Assembly: GCA_032158295.1 (NCBI GenBank)
Contig: CM063244.1
Coordinates: 29,799,715 to 29,863,714 of the forward strand
DNA from: Pycnopodia helianthoides
Taxonomy: Eukaryota; Echinodermata; Asteroidea; Forcipulatida; Asteriidae
DNA length: 64,000 nt
Reading direction: 5' to 3'
The notes under the pieces were generated by a model that was not told the DNA's origin, did no database searches, and worked only from the letters and a program-made list of their open reading frames with translations. Shown in pieces: positions 33,985-44,000 of this stretch. Position 1 is the stretch's first letter. Each line of letters starts with the position of its first letter. A program made the position numbers and the translations under genes.

Positions 33985-34193
33985 ACATTTTTCTGCTATA
34001 GAGTAAGCACAATAATTTGCTTGCCGGAAAACAGCTATGCTGCTTAAGCAGAAAATAGGGCTTGATGTTCTGCTAGGCAAAACTAGTCACAATTTGGGCT
34101 GATAACCTTATTCTGGTAAGTATAATATTGTTTTGCTTAGCTGTAGGGGGTAGTACTTTGTGCTTAAAGCAGCTACTCTGTTAATCGACTATT
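33985..34193. mobile_element. Degenerate copy of the GGCCCAATTTC MITE family
   Basis: Family landmarks tgcttaagcagaaaatag, ctgataaccttattctggta and tgtgcttaaagcagct are present, but the outer ends are lost. Confidence 0.55.
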
Positions 34194-34567
34194 TGTTAAT
34201 TTGTGTTCATCGGTAACCAAAAATTAAAGCACATAGACCCGTATTCACATTAATAATTGTTCCATTCTCGTCCTTTAACCACTCATTGATTACGTAATCC
34301 TGATCATCACAAAGCCCCTAATACTAGTTTATCAGTCTGGAAAACCCGTGGTGTGAAGCTCATTTCACATCAATGATCATTAATATTATCAAGCCTAATA
34401 CCCCTCAGAGGGGCAAGAGAGGCTTATTCCCTAAAAAAAAAGTGGAATATTCTTGCTCTTTTCCGTATTCCCCTTCAAGCTATCGTTATGAATGGTTGAT
34501 GATGACCCACAGGATTGCTATAAAGCCCCGCCCCTTAGCCTTCCAACTCACAAACCTAACAGGCCCT

Positions 34568-34692
34568 AGTCTTGGTTAAGACCTTCTCTTGTTGATTTAT
34601 CACAGTTTTCCCCACGAGAGGGCGCTACCATTCACGAACTGCTCTCACAACACGAACCGCTCCAAGAGAAGGTCTTGGGAAACTCTCATTCA
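34568..34692 (+). repeat. Left terminal inverted repeat of the 5.3-kb element
   Basis: 125 bp from agtcttggttaagacc to gggaaactctcattc. Within it, aagaccttctcttg and caagagaaggtctt form a subterminal inverted pair, so each arm can also fold on itself. Confidence 0.85.
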
Positions 34693-35054
34693 TCGCTACC
34701 GAATCCGGTAGCAAACCACTGCGCATGCGTCAGTTTGATGATGACGTAACTAGCAATGAATGTATTAAGCGTACGGTGCACAAGAAGCAACTCTGAGAGT
34801 ACACACGCAGAATAGACTGGTCGGATATAGATTGAATGGTGCGAAGTGCCTGTCTAAAACTATGAGTGTGTGGGGCACAGCTTTATACTCTGACAGTGGT
34901 GTGGAGCCCCGGCGGCCGCGGTCGGCGCGGTGTGTTACGTGTATGAATCTCAGCTGAACACTCGTGAGCGACGTAGCCGTGATCGATGGTGTTTGATTTG
35001 TAACCTAGAATTAATCACTTGCAGAAAATATTTCTTTGCTGATTTCCTTGTTCT

Positions 35055-35288
35055 GTGTTTTCAACACTTAGTGTACATGCCCTTCATAAGTGGATTAAAT
35101 CTACCCTGAAGGATTTAGCACGCCATCACATTACACACAACTCTGATGCTAGCGAAATAGCATTGATACATTTCTTCATGGAATGGACATTTGGCTTGGG
35201 AGAGCCAGCTGTTACAATACAGAAAGGACACAAAGAGCAAAAGGCTAAAAATAACACACTAAATAAAAATGTAACACAAGTGTTATGA
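35055..35288 (+). other. Unassigned short open frame inside the 5.3-kb element
   Basis: A 77-codon frame after a possible acceptor (cttag at about 35067-35071) reads HALHKWIKSTLKDLARHH and IALIHFFMEWTFGLGEPAV. I do not recognise it. It may be part of a transposase or captured exon, or chance. Confidence 0.25.
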
Positions 35289-37494
35289 TTTTGTAATTTT
35301 TTAAACTTTTGCAAAATAAATGTGATTAAAAGGAACAATTAGCAATACATCAGGCCTAATGTTCTTCCTTCTTTAGTCTGAATTCAAAAGATTTGTTTTG
35401 CCCTTGAAAAATTAGAAAGTGTTGATTAAATAGCCTGAAAATGTATAAAGTCAACAGCATGTGTACATCTAGGTTAGCCCTTACCCAATAAAATGCCCTT
35501 CTTTTTCCTAGGACCAAGTATAATTCCTGAGTGGAAAATCTAAAATAATTTTTGTATATTCTTTGTGTAGGCCAAACACAAAGTAGGCCTGTAACTTAAA
35601 AGGCAACTTTGTAGGGTTTTTGATATTATGATTGAATCTGTCCAGGATATGTATGGCCATTGCAACCTTCCAAGTGTCAACCTTTGTTGAGTCACTTTAT
35701 AAATTTGAAGGTCATTGCACATGTCAAGGGTACTTGAATGATCCAGTTATTTTGATATACAATAGTACTTGGCTATGCATTCATTTGTTTAAGACATGCA
35801 TGAATAAACTCCTTGGCAATAGCACCTTGATAAAATGTAAGCCCCAGATTATAGAAATGCAAACCAAACAAAATGTGACCCTTTCCTGTAAATACTGACA
35901 TTGTTTTGTATTCTTGTAGTTGTTTTCTCATCCAAACAAATACACGTAACTTGTGTTTTCATAGAATTTTGCAACATTGTTTCATCTTTGGGGTTTACTA
36001 TCTACCTTTAAAACGCACGTTTTGTTCCCAATGCCACACAGTCAATGCTTTGCCCGGCAGTTCCACACCCCCACCCCTGGTTTTAGAGTTACATGTACAG
36101 AGTACATACATACTGCACATGTATTTTGTTTTTTGATCACAAGTAAATTAATAACAACACATTCTGAAGGATCAACAAGTATGTACATGTATGTAAAATA
36201 ATTATTTACACTTGTTTATTCATCATTTTCTTTTCAATGTTCAAGCATTTAAACATACTGTACAGCAAGGTTTTAGCCAAGATTTGGAAAAGGGGTGTCA
36301 AAATGTGCTGGAAATTTAAAAACTGTTCAAATTGTTCACTTACAATACATTTACATGTAAATGACAGACAAAACAGGGTGTCAAAATTTAAAACAGGGTG
36401 TCCAAAAGACACTATGCTGTACAGTGCTTACAAAAAAATTAGGTTCAAAAAATGATGCTGAGCAGCGTTCTTTATGGCAAAGGGCATTTTAAAAAAGCCA
36501 AGGACCAGTCAAAATTCACCCCAAGAAGTCCATGGCTAGGTCAGTGTTGAAAAGCATCCATATTTAATACAGCATAGGGCCTAGTGAAGAAAGCCGTTGA
36601 TTTTCAAGTACTGTACATTGTACTTTTAACTGTTTTAAATAGTGCATGAACCAATAGTTACAGGCTACATACTTTGTTGTTAACATCATAAAAAAACACC
36701 TTAACAAAAACTTAGTTTTTAAACTATATGGCTATAAGTATGGTAGATCTTGAAGAGGAGACGATCAGACGATAAATGATTAAACTATCGAGTAGTATGC
36801 CTAATGGTTCATATCAGTCAGCATCAACTCAAAATGCACTGAACTCATCAAAAGTTTTATGTAAAATTGTAATGGAAACATTTTGAAATTAATATCATAA
36901 AAACGAAATGTTTCATTAAAACAGGACATGATTTCCTTAGATCTCAATGACCACTATTCATTAAGTGTATTGCAACATACGCATAAAATTACCAAAACAC
37001 CATGATGCCTGAAAAAGGCTTCATGCCTGAAGACTTTCTCAGATTTAAATCGTTTGGTGAAAAATTACCTCTTTCTTTAAAACTACACTACTTTAAGGGG
37101 TGTCATTTCTGAAAATGTATATCAACAGCTTTCCACTGCCATTAACCAAGTAAACATTAATAACAACTTTTTGTGGGGAAGAAGTATCTCAACTTATTGT
37201 ATAAAGGATATTGAACTTGATACAGTTAAGTGTTTTATATTCATTATGGATAATGACAATGTTTACATTTAAAAAGATCGTTATCTGACCTCCCTCAATA
37301 ATGCATTTTTGATGATACAAACACAATAAATCTGTAGTGTTTACATCACCTACTTTACAAAACTCAACAGGTAATCATTCATTTACTGTACGTTGAATTT
37401 TACTTGGACTTGTGTTATTTCAGAAAGAATTTCAGGAACACTCCTTTTTGGAATGTCAAGTGAAAAGTGATGAAAATTTAATTAAATTCAAAAA

Positions 37495-37954
37495 TTAGTT
37501 AGTGGCCTGAACAGAACCCGCAATTACGTCTCTCTGTACTCCGTCCTCGGTATTTGTGTGATGCATATTAAAGTACTTGTAAAGTTCATGTGGCAGCATT
37601 GAGCAAAACAGTGCATACAGTTGGCCGACCTGCTTCCGTGACTGGCAACAAATGATGACCCTTTCAGTTGACCTTTGTTTGTCCTTGACTTCTTTGAAAA
37701 GCCACTCAAAAATTTCATCCCATCTTTTTGAAGGTACTTTCGCCACCACATACTTAATATTATTCCTTACGGGACTGTCCTCAATCAACCCGTAATTGTG
37801 CATGGATAGGCTCTCCACAACTATCTGCCTAACAGTTTTTGTAGCTGTTGCAGTTATAGCAATAATTGGTGTTGACAGCTACAATGTAGAACGAATTTCT
37901 CCTAATTGACCATAGCATTTTCGGAATACTGCACTTTCTCCAAAGGAGTGACCC
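37495..37954 (-). pseudogene. RecQ-like superfamily II helicase fragment
   Basis: After acceptor tgtacag at 37955 the frame, completing a codon that fits Trp, reads GHSFGESAVFRKCYGQLGEI, then an in-frame TAG at 37879-37881, then LSTPIIAITATATKTVRQIV (the TAT motif of RecQ/SF2 helicases), NIKYVVAKVP, and RVIICCQSRKQVGQLYALF with the usual motif IV context, to a stop at 37495. The upstream DEAD-box exons were not found. In this family such a protein unwinds DNA; here it is a broken remnant, carried inside the TIR element. The absence of downstream motifs V and VI suggests C-terminal truncation. Confidence 0.72.
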
Positions 37955-38212
37955 CTGTACACAGATAGAAACAAAAGTAAAACAAAAATTACTAAAAGTT
38001 ATAATAATTGCATCTGTAAATTTCTTGCACTCCAAAATCGCAGACTAAAGAGAACCAATTGATTTCTTTGCTGCGTTAGTGTACAGTTAGTTTTTTCATG
38101 CATAAACTTGGGACCAAAGGGAATGGCAAGGAAGCCAAGTGGACTATAATGTGAAGAAATATACGTGTAAATTAGACCCAGTAATTCTGGGGCGCTGTAC
38201 TCCTTTTTTCGA

Positions 38213-38385
38213 AAGTCAACTCAACTCGTACCCTCAACATTGTACCCAAGTCAACTCGTACCCAAGTTAACTCATACCCAGGTCAATTCGTACCCAAGTC
38301 AACTCGTACCCATGTTAACTCATGCCTAAGTAAACTTGTACCCAGGTTAACTCGTACCCAAGTCAACTTGGGTACGAGATGACCC
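38213..38385 (+). repeat. 16-bp tandem repeat, about 10 copies
   Basis: Unit close to aagtcaactcgtaccc, with variants gttaactcatacccag. The last copy is inverted (gtcaacttgggtacgag). Confidence 0.9.
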
Positions 38386-39690
38386 AAATTCTGTAGTAAA
38401 TAACCTAATATTTATTATATCCACCAATGACCAACAATCCCTTCACATGCTTCACAAGGTGTCAACTATGATGACCGAGTTTTTTAATTTGATATTACTA
38501 TTAGTATTACTATTAGAAATACAATAAATAACATTCGTGATTCTTGAGAACATGAATGGCCGGAGGATACTTACCATTTGGATACAATGGTTCGGCAAAA
38601 ATTCCGGAGGCGGCCGCCACTTTAATCGCCCCGAATTAAGAAATTTTTGGGTCTTACCTGTCCGGAAGGAGTGGAGAAAAATATCCTAAGTATGAATAGG
38701 TTGTAGGAAAAATTGGAAAGGCGTGAAAAATGGGCCGAAAACCGGCCTACGCGACGTGAGAAAATGGCCCAACGCCATTTTGTATCGTTTTCCTACTGTG
38801 TGTTTGTTCGCGCGTTTTGCAATTTCTCCAATCAGTCGGTCATCGTTCATGCGCGATGGAAATTCGATATGACTATTCGATTTCTGGAAGGGGTAAACGC
38901 AGATGATGTTTAGGGGGGAAATTAGAACTAGGTACATTAGCACACGTGTGTTGATGATATGAATATCCGTAAATTAGGATATAAATTGCACTGATGTTTT
39001 TATTTAATAACGCGCACGGAATCTGTTAAGACCGCCATTTTATAGACCCATTGCAAACGCGCAGCGCACTTAAACGCGCACCTCCTGGTCGTCATTTTGG
39101 GTTAATAAATAGAGCAAGTGTTTCAATAAATGGCAATAGTTGTTGTTTGTTATTATTAATTCTATCTTTTGATTTATTGTGTGGCTTTCTGATGGAATCA
39201 GCGCCTTTGGAATTATTCGGAGGGGGTAGTCGGGGACGGTTCGGTTTAAAAACGTTTAGGTGGTTTATATAACTTACCTAGGACTCCTACTAATGGAATA
39301 ATCCGAAATAACCTTTTGCGCGACTGACGTGTAAGGCAGGTTTTCATTCATAAATTTATGAATATTCAGTTTATGCAAAGTATTGGACAATCACAGCTTA
39401 TTTTAATATTCATAAAAATTACATATTCATTATGACCTTTAGTAAACCAGAATATGGGAGAAACATGTAGGACAAGCAAACCAATCTTTGTATCAACGCG
39501 GAAATTTTTCCCACTTCTGCACGGTTTTACAACGTAAATACAACCTTCCACGTGTTAATATTATAGCATAAAACCGTACTTCTGTTGACGTCTGGGTTCT
39601 AGACTGCTACTACATATGCAAACCAAAACGTCATATTTATTTCCATATTCAACAGATTATGCTAAACACTATGCGCACGCATGACCTAAC

Positions 39691-39869
39691 GAATGAGAGT
39701 TTCCCAAGACCTTCTCTTGGAGCGGTTCGTGTTGTGAGAGCAGTTCGTGAATGGTAGCGCCCTCTCGTGGGGAAAACTGTGATAAATCAACAAGAGAAGG
39801 TCTTAACCAAGACTACCTCTCGTGGGGAAAACTGTGATAAATCAACAAGAGAAGGTCTTAACCAAGACT
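39691..39869 (-). repeat. Right terminal inverted repeat of the 5.3-kb element
   Basis: 179 bp, inverse of 34568-34692 with a 54-bp internal tandem duplication (ctcgtggggaaaactgtgat..aaccaagacta occurs twice). Confidence 0.85.
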
Positions 39870-39960
39870 AAACAGGCCCTGGAATAAAGATCTTCCCCGT
39901 ATGCCCAAGCTACTTTGTGATGTCTACAAGAAGGATGATTGGTGTTTGTTATCAAACCAA

Positions 39961-40600
39961 GGCCACACCGCCACTAGCCTTGATCAAGGCGTTGGAGTTT
40001 TGTCTTTATTTATGATTTTTTTTCTTTGCGCCGCGCTACCCGCCCGAGCTAGCTACATAAAAATTGTAGGCCTAAAAACTTTGACTATTTTCTTTGCACC
40101 GCGCAACCCGCGTGTGTTTGTAAAGCACTGCGGTATAGGTGTGCGCCTGCTCTGTGTGAGTATGCATGGTGTATGCGTGTACTAACTGAATCAACGCCTT
40201 GACGGTTCTGTGTTGAAGCTAGGTCCTTTCTCTATGGTTGAAGCCATCAGGGCTCAATTTCATAAAGCTGCTTAATTAACAATTGTCCGCTAAGCAGAAA
40301 TGAGCAGGATACCAGTCACAAATTGTACATGTGACACAGTAATTTAGCGGGTAACCTCATTCTGGTAAGCATAATTTTGTTGTGCTTAGCTACTTTTTGT
40401 GCTTAATCAGCTTTATGAAATTGGGGCCAGGTCATTAATGCGCGCGGAAGACAAGACCCCACAAATTTGAATATTCATGATCTGCTTACCAGCAGCAACG
40501 GGTGGGTTTTACGCACGGTGTCTTTTTCGGAGTGAAAACTGCGACCGCCTTGAGCAAGGCTACATCGCCACATGCTGACAGACAGAATCAGAGCAGTGCT
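39961..40600 (+). mobile_element. Inverted-repeat element, inverted partner at 50025-50757
   Basis: Left end has ccactagccttgatcaaggcg and right end gccttgagcaaggctacatc, inverse to each other. Its body (gtactaactgaatcaacgcc, gcgcgcggaagacaagaccc, gtgaaaactgcgacc) is the reverse complement of 50025-50757. This copy is interrupted by a CAG-flanked MITE at 40251-40427 and a 25-bp local duplication just before it. Confidence 0.72.
40248..40430. mobile_element. CAG-flanked MITE with empty site known
   Basis: The element 40251-40427 (ggctcaatttcataaagctg to its inverse) has CAG at 40248-40250 and 40428-40430. The related host copy at 50570-50585 (reverse strand gccatcaggtcatt) lacks the element and has a single CAG, confirming both the ends and the target duplication. 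Confidence 0.92.
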
Positions 40601-40934
40601 CTGTGCACAGTTTTGGGATCGTGTTCAAAAGCAATGGAGAGTACCTGATGACTGCTCAGTGAATTTGTAATTTTCAAGGTGACCCATGGTTTGATGACCC
40701 CAAAGACTATCTTTTGGGGGGAATAATTAATAATTTAGCAAAAACCTACTATAAAAGTCAGTAGGTGAACTCATCCCGGTGTTTTGATTAACCTGACGGT
40801 CCACTTACAACATCCTATCTAGACATTTAACGAGTTGTCCACAAGTCTACATCCTACCCCCCTCGCACACTTTTAAAAACCACTGATCGCTGAAAGCAAG
40901 AGAGGGCAGCACACACCTCATCGATTTAAAAATT

Positions 40935-40984
40935 ACATTCGCGATTGGCGTTCCATACTATAGCGCTGCAAGATGGCGGTCTCC
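40935..40984 (+). promoter_or_regulatory. IDH3G start region with CCAAT box and TISU-like initiator
   Basis: gattgg at 40944 is an inverted CCAAT box. CAAGATGGCGGT at 40969-40980 matches the TISU consensus (translation initiator of short 5' UTR, SAASATGGCGGC) except the last base; TISU is frequent in mitochondrial genes and also forms a YY1 site. No TATA box is seen. Confidence 0.5.
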
Positions 40985-41044
40985 ATGTTACAAAGAATTG
41001 TCACTGTCAGACTTTCTCAAACTGTAATTGGAACTGTCAAAAGG
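40973..41044 (+). CDS. IDH3G: IDH3G exon 1 (mitochondrial presequence)
   Basis: Twenty-four codons, [20 protein letters not shown].., ending in phase 0 at donor gtagga, matching the phase-0 acceptor at 43509. Assignment rests on start context, composition and phase, as presequences are not conserved. Confidence 0.7.
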
Positions 41045-44000
41045 GTAGGACCATACATGATTTACAGCTTTAAATATTTGATTTTGTTTGCGTTGAGTCC
41101 AACCTGGGCTAGTCAATATTGTAGATTGAATTGTAATTGCATGTTGGAATGAATTTAATTCGCAAGAGAGAGTTGTACTTGTTGTAAGTAAATGTAATGT
41201 AGTGGATGTAGCGTTTTCTTCCACTACACTAGTACTAGTAGTTGCGATAATCGTAACCCTCCATCCTCCCGACGGTCGGAGACCGGAGGGTTACGAGTCA
41301 TGCAGTGCTAAAAAGTGGCGAAATTAAAATTTCGACTATTTTGGTCAGACTAGTCACCAGATTTGCCAAATTTTTACCACTTTCAAAAAACATGACACAC
41401 ATTCTAAAAACAATCTGTGTCATGAATCCATTCGTTATACTCAAAACATCATTGAGAAAATATTTTAAGAAAAAAAGACAAAAACTTACCAGAGACTGAG
41501 CGAAATTCTCATGGAGCGTAGACAATCTCAGGTCCGGTTTTCGAACCTCGCGATTCGTGACCTAGCAACATCTCGACCAATCAGCGTAAGCGGACTCGTC
41601 GTTGTGCGCATTTTGTTGAGTTGCACAATAACAGGTTTATGAGGAAAAAATTCCAGATTGAGCACGCATTCTGGAATGCTGTTCCTGCAATTAATCAGCG
41701 CAAGATGCAGATGGCGCAAATCCGTTAAATACATTAACTGCGTGCACGCACAGTCGCACACAGACGATCGCCACGCCTACATAACGGTTTGGTTTACGCT
41801 GATTGGTTGATTTAGGGGAAGTGCGGTCCATGGACATTTCGGTCAGTTTCTGGTAAGTTTTTGTTCGTTTTTTCTTCAAATAATTTGTCAACAATGTTTA
41901 GAGTGAATGGATTCATTACACATTGGTGATCAAATCCATGTTCTTAGTTAGAATGTGTGTCATGATTTTTGAAAGTGGTAAAAATTGGGCAAATCTGGTA
42001 ACTAGTCTGACCAAAATAGTCGAAATTGCAATTGTCAGAAATAAGTTATAAATTTGTTTGAAACCATAACTGGCCGTTTCTCAACTTTGGAGTGCAAAAT
42101 GTTTTGCACAACAAACATGAAGAAGATTGTGCAAGCCCGATACTTTAGTAGAACGAGACTCACTGTACTGCGCTGCGTTTAACAATGGTGAATACATGAG
42201 CTGCTTTCTTGGAAGTCTGGTTCAGCAAGCTGCTCCATAATGAAAAACATGGTAGCCTTGTCTTATTGTACTGTTACACGGCGCGGACTGCTACTGTGTA
42301 GGCCTACAATATTAAAATACTTAGACTGCTACATACAGTATTCAAAATACTAATCAGTTCTCTTTTTATTTGCAAAAGTTTGGTATCGAGACTGTAGGCC
42401 TACTATTTTGTTAAAGCGAAGGTGTCGATACTGTACATGGTGATATTACAATGTACTTGAATTATTGTAGTATTTCAATACCCTGAGCGTGACAAACACT
42501 GTACAAGTATTGTTGATGAAGATATTTTGTTGTGAAATGTTTGCAATGGCAGGCCGGAGACATGTGTACCCTGGACTCTGTCGCATTGTATGCAATGGAG
42601 GAGTCCAACCTGGGCTAGCCCCTAGTCCTGGTAGGAAGCGTTGCACTGCACTGATGTCCTGGGTACATGTACAAAGCTTTTCTACAATGTATATAAAATT
42701 TAGACAAATGTTTATTCATATTTTATACCTGAGGTGCAACTCCGATTGACTTTCACATCAACAGTTAGCAAAATATTTGATTAGTGTTAAACTGGCATCG
42801 ATACTTCATTATTTTCTTATATAAAATGTATGATACTGTATTTGGCGATATAACTTGAACTGTTGTAAATAATCGATACCCTGAGCATGATGAACTCGCT
42901 TTGAATATTGTGGTCGCATGTGTATGCAAGTTTTCACATAATATGGAGCAAAGAACAAAGATATTGACAAAATAGGGAGACCGCCAACATAGGGCTAGAT
43001 AGCTCAGTTGGTAGAGCGCCGGTACGTTAATCCGGAGGTCGTTGGTTCAAATCCCGATCTAGTCAATTTTTCTTTGTTCAACCCCAAACCGTTTGAAATT
43101 TACCCAGTCAGTTTCCCTTGTGGTTCATTACTTGACATAATATGGAGTAAGTACACAAAGTTATTACAGAGATGTAATTTTTAATTTAAAAAAATTTAAA
43201 AATGTCTTCCAAGGATAAAATTAACAAAGTTGGTTGACCCAGCAGTCTTGTAATTCCTTACATAAGGAATATGTGAACAAAGCTTAACAGCTTCCTTCAT
43301 CAAGTATAGTGTCTTCTGAGTCGTTATCTTACTTGCCATGATTGTAACCCTGTAAAATTATACTCACATCTATAGTTTCGTTGGTTTTTTTCCTTGAGTG
43401 CAGAGCAGCAACATTCAAAATCAAAACATTACAAAATTTGTCACAAGAATTTTTCCTTTGACTTGACTGAGATGATTATTATTTGCAATAATTTTGTTTC
43501 CTGTGCAGCCCCTCGGTATTGCTGGTGCAGAAGTTTCACTGTCAACACAACGGAGAAATCTAGCCACTGGGGTGAGCAAGCAAGGAACTAGTTTGTACAA
43601 GGCCCCCCCCCAACTTTTTTACTCTTCCATGTTACACTATAATAGCGCACTGCGAAACAGGCCTGATACTGTACTTCACATGCATGACATGCTGCCCTGG
43701 TCATTGCCTTGTTGCCCTTTAAACGGTCAAACTCAGAAACGCAACCTTCAGCTGATCACATTGCCTCGCGATTTCCTCACGATTACAAACTGGAAAAACA
43801 CTGTATAAAATCTTGCTGTGCCAGGCACTTTTTCTTTTTTGACAAACGGAAGTTGCGTACATGTACCTGTAAAATATGTCATAGAATTTAAATTCCCTAA
43901 AAGAGGTGCCCTCTACTAAGGAAAACTGCCTTTCAAGAATGAAGTATCGTAGTACCAAGATCGATCAGTGGTCCTGTTGCAGATTCACAGATCTTTTTAA

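Larger units (their letters stand above)
34558..39880. mobile_element. 5.3-kb DNA transposon with long TIRs, 10-bp target duplication and helicase fragment
   Basis: The element 34568-39869 has long inverted termini starting AGTCTTGGTTAAGACCTTCT: left arm 34568-34692, right arm 39691-39869. The right arm contains an extra 54-bp tandem duplication; otherwise the arms are nearly identical. AACAGGCCCT stands in the same orientation directly outside both ends (34558-34567 and 39871-39880), as expected for a target duplication and not for an inverted duplication. Inside, on the minus strand, is a decayed RecQ-like helicase (37495-37954). A 10-bp duplication with a superfamily II helicase recalls the helicase-bearing Academ lineage (AcademH), from memory; Mutator-like elements are the alternative. 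No DDE transposase was recognised. Confidence 0.72.

Noticed and set aside
34568..34692. The two arms as independent MITE copies
   Set aside because: Each arm does contain a small inverted pair, but the shared 10-bp direct flank lies only outside the outer ends, which fits one large element better; the alternative is kept as the refuting test.
42489..42749. IDH3G first exon at [13 protein letters not shown]
   Set aside because: The ATG at 40973 has a better initiation context, a presequence-like composition and a donor in the required phase.
42993..43064. Functional tRNA-Asn gene
   Set aside because: C at position 33, a T31/T39 mismatch and a weak T-stem, and the sequence is one of two copies of a larger repeat.
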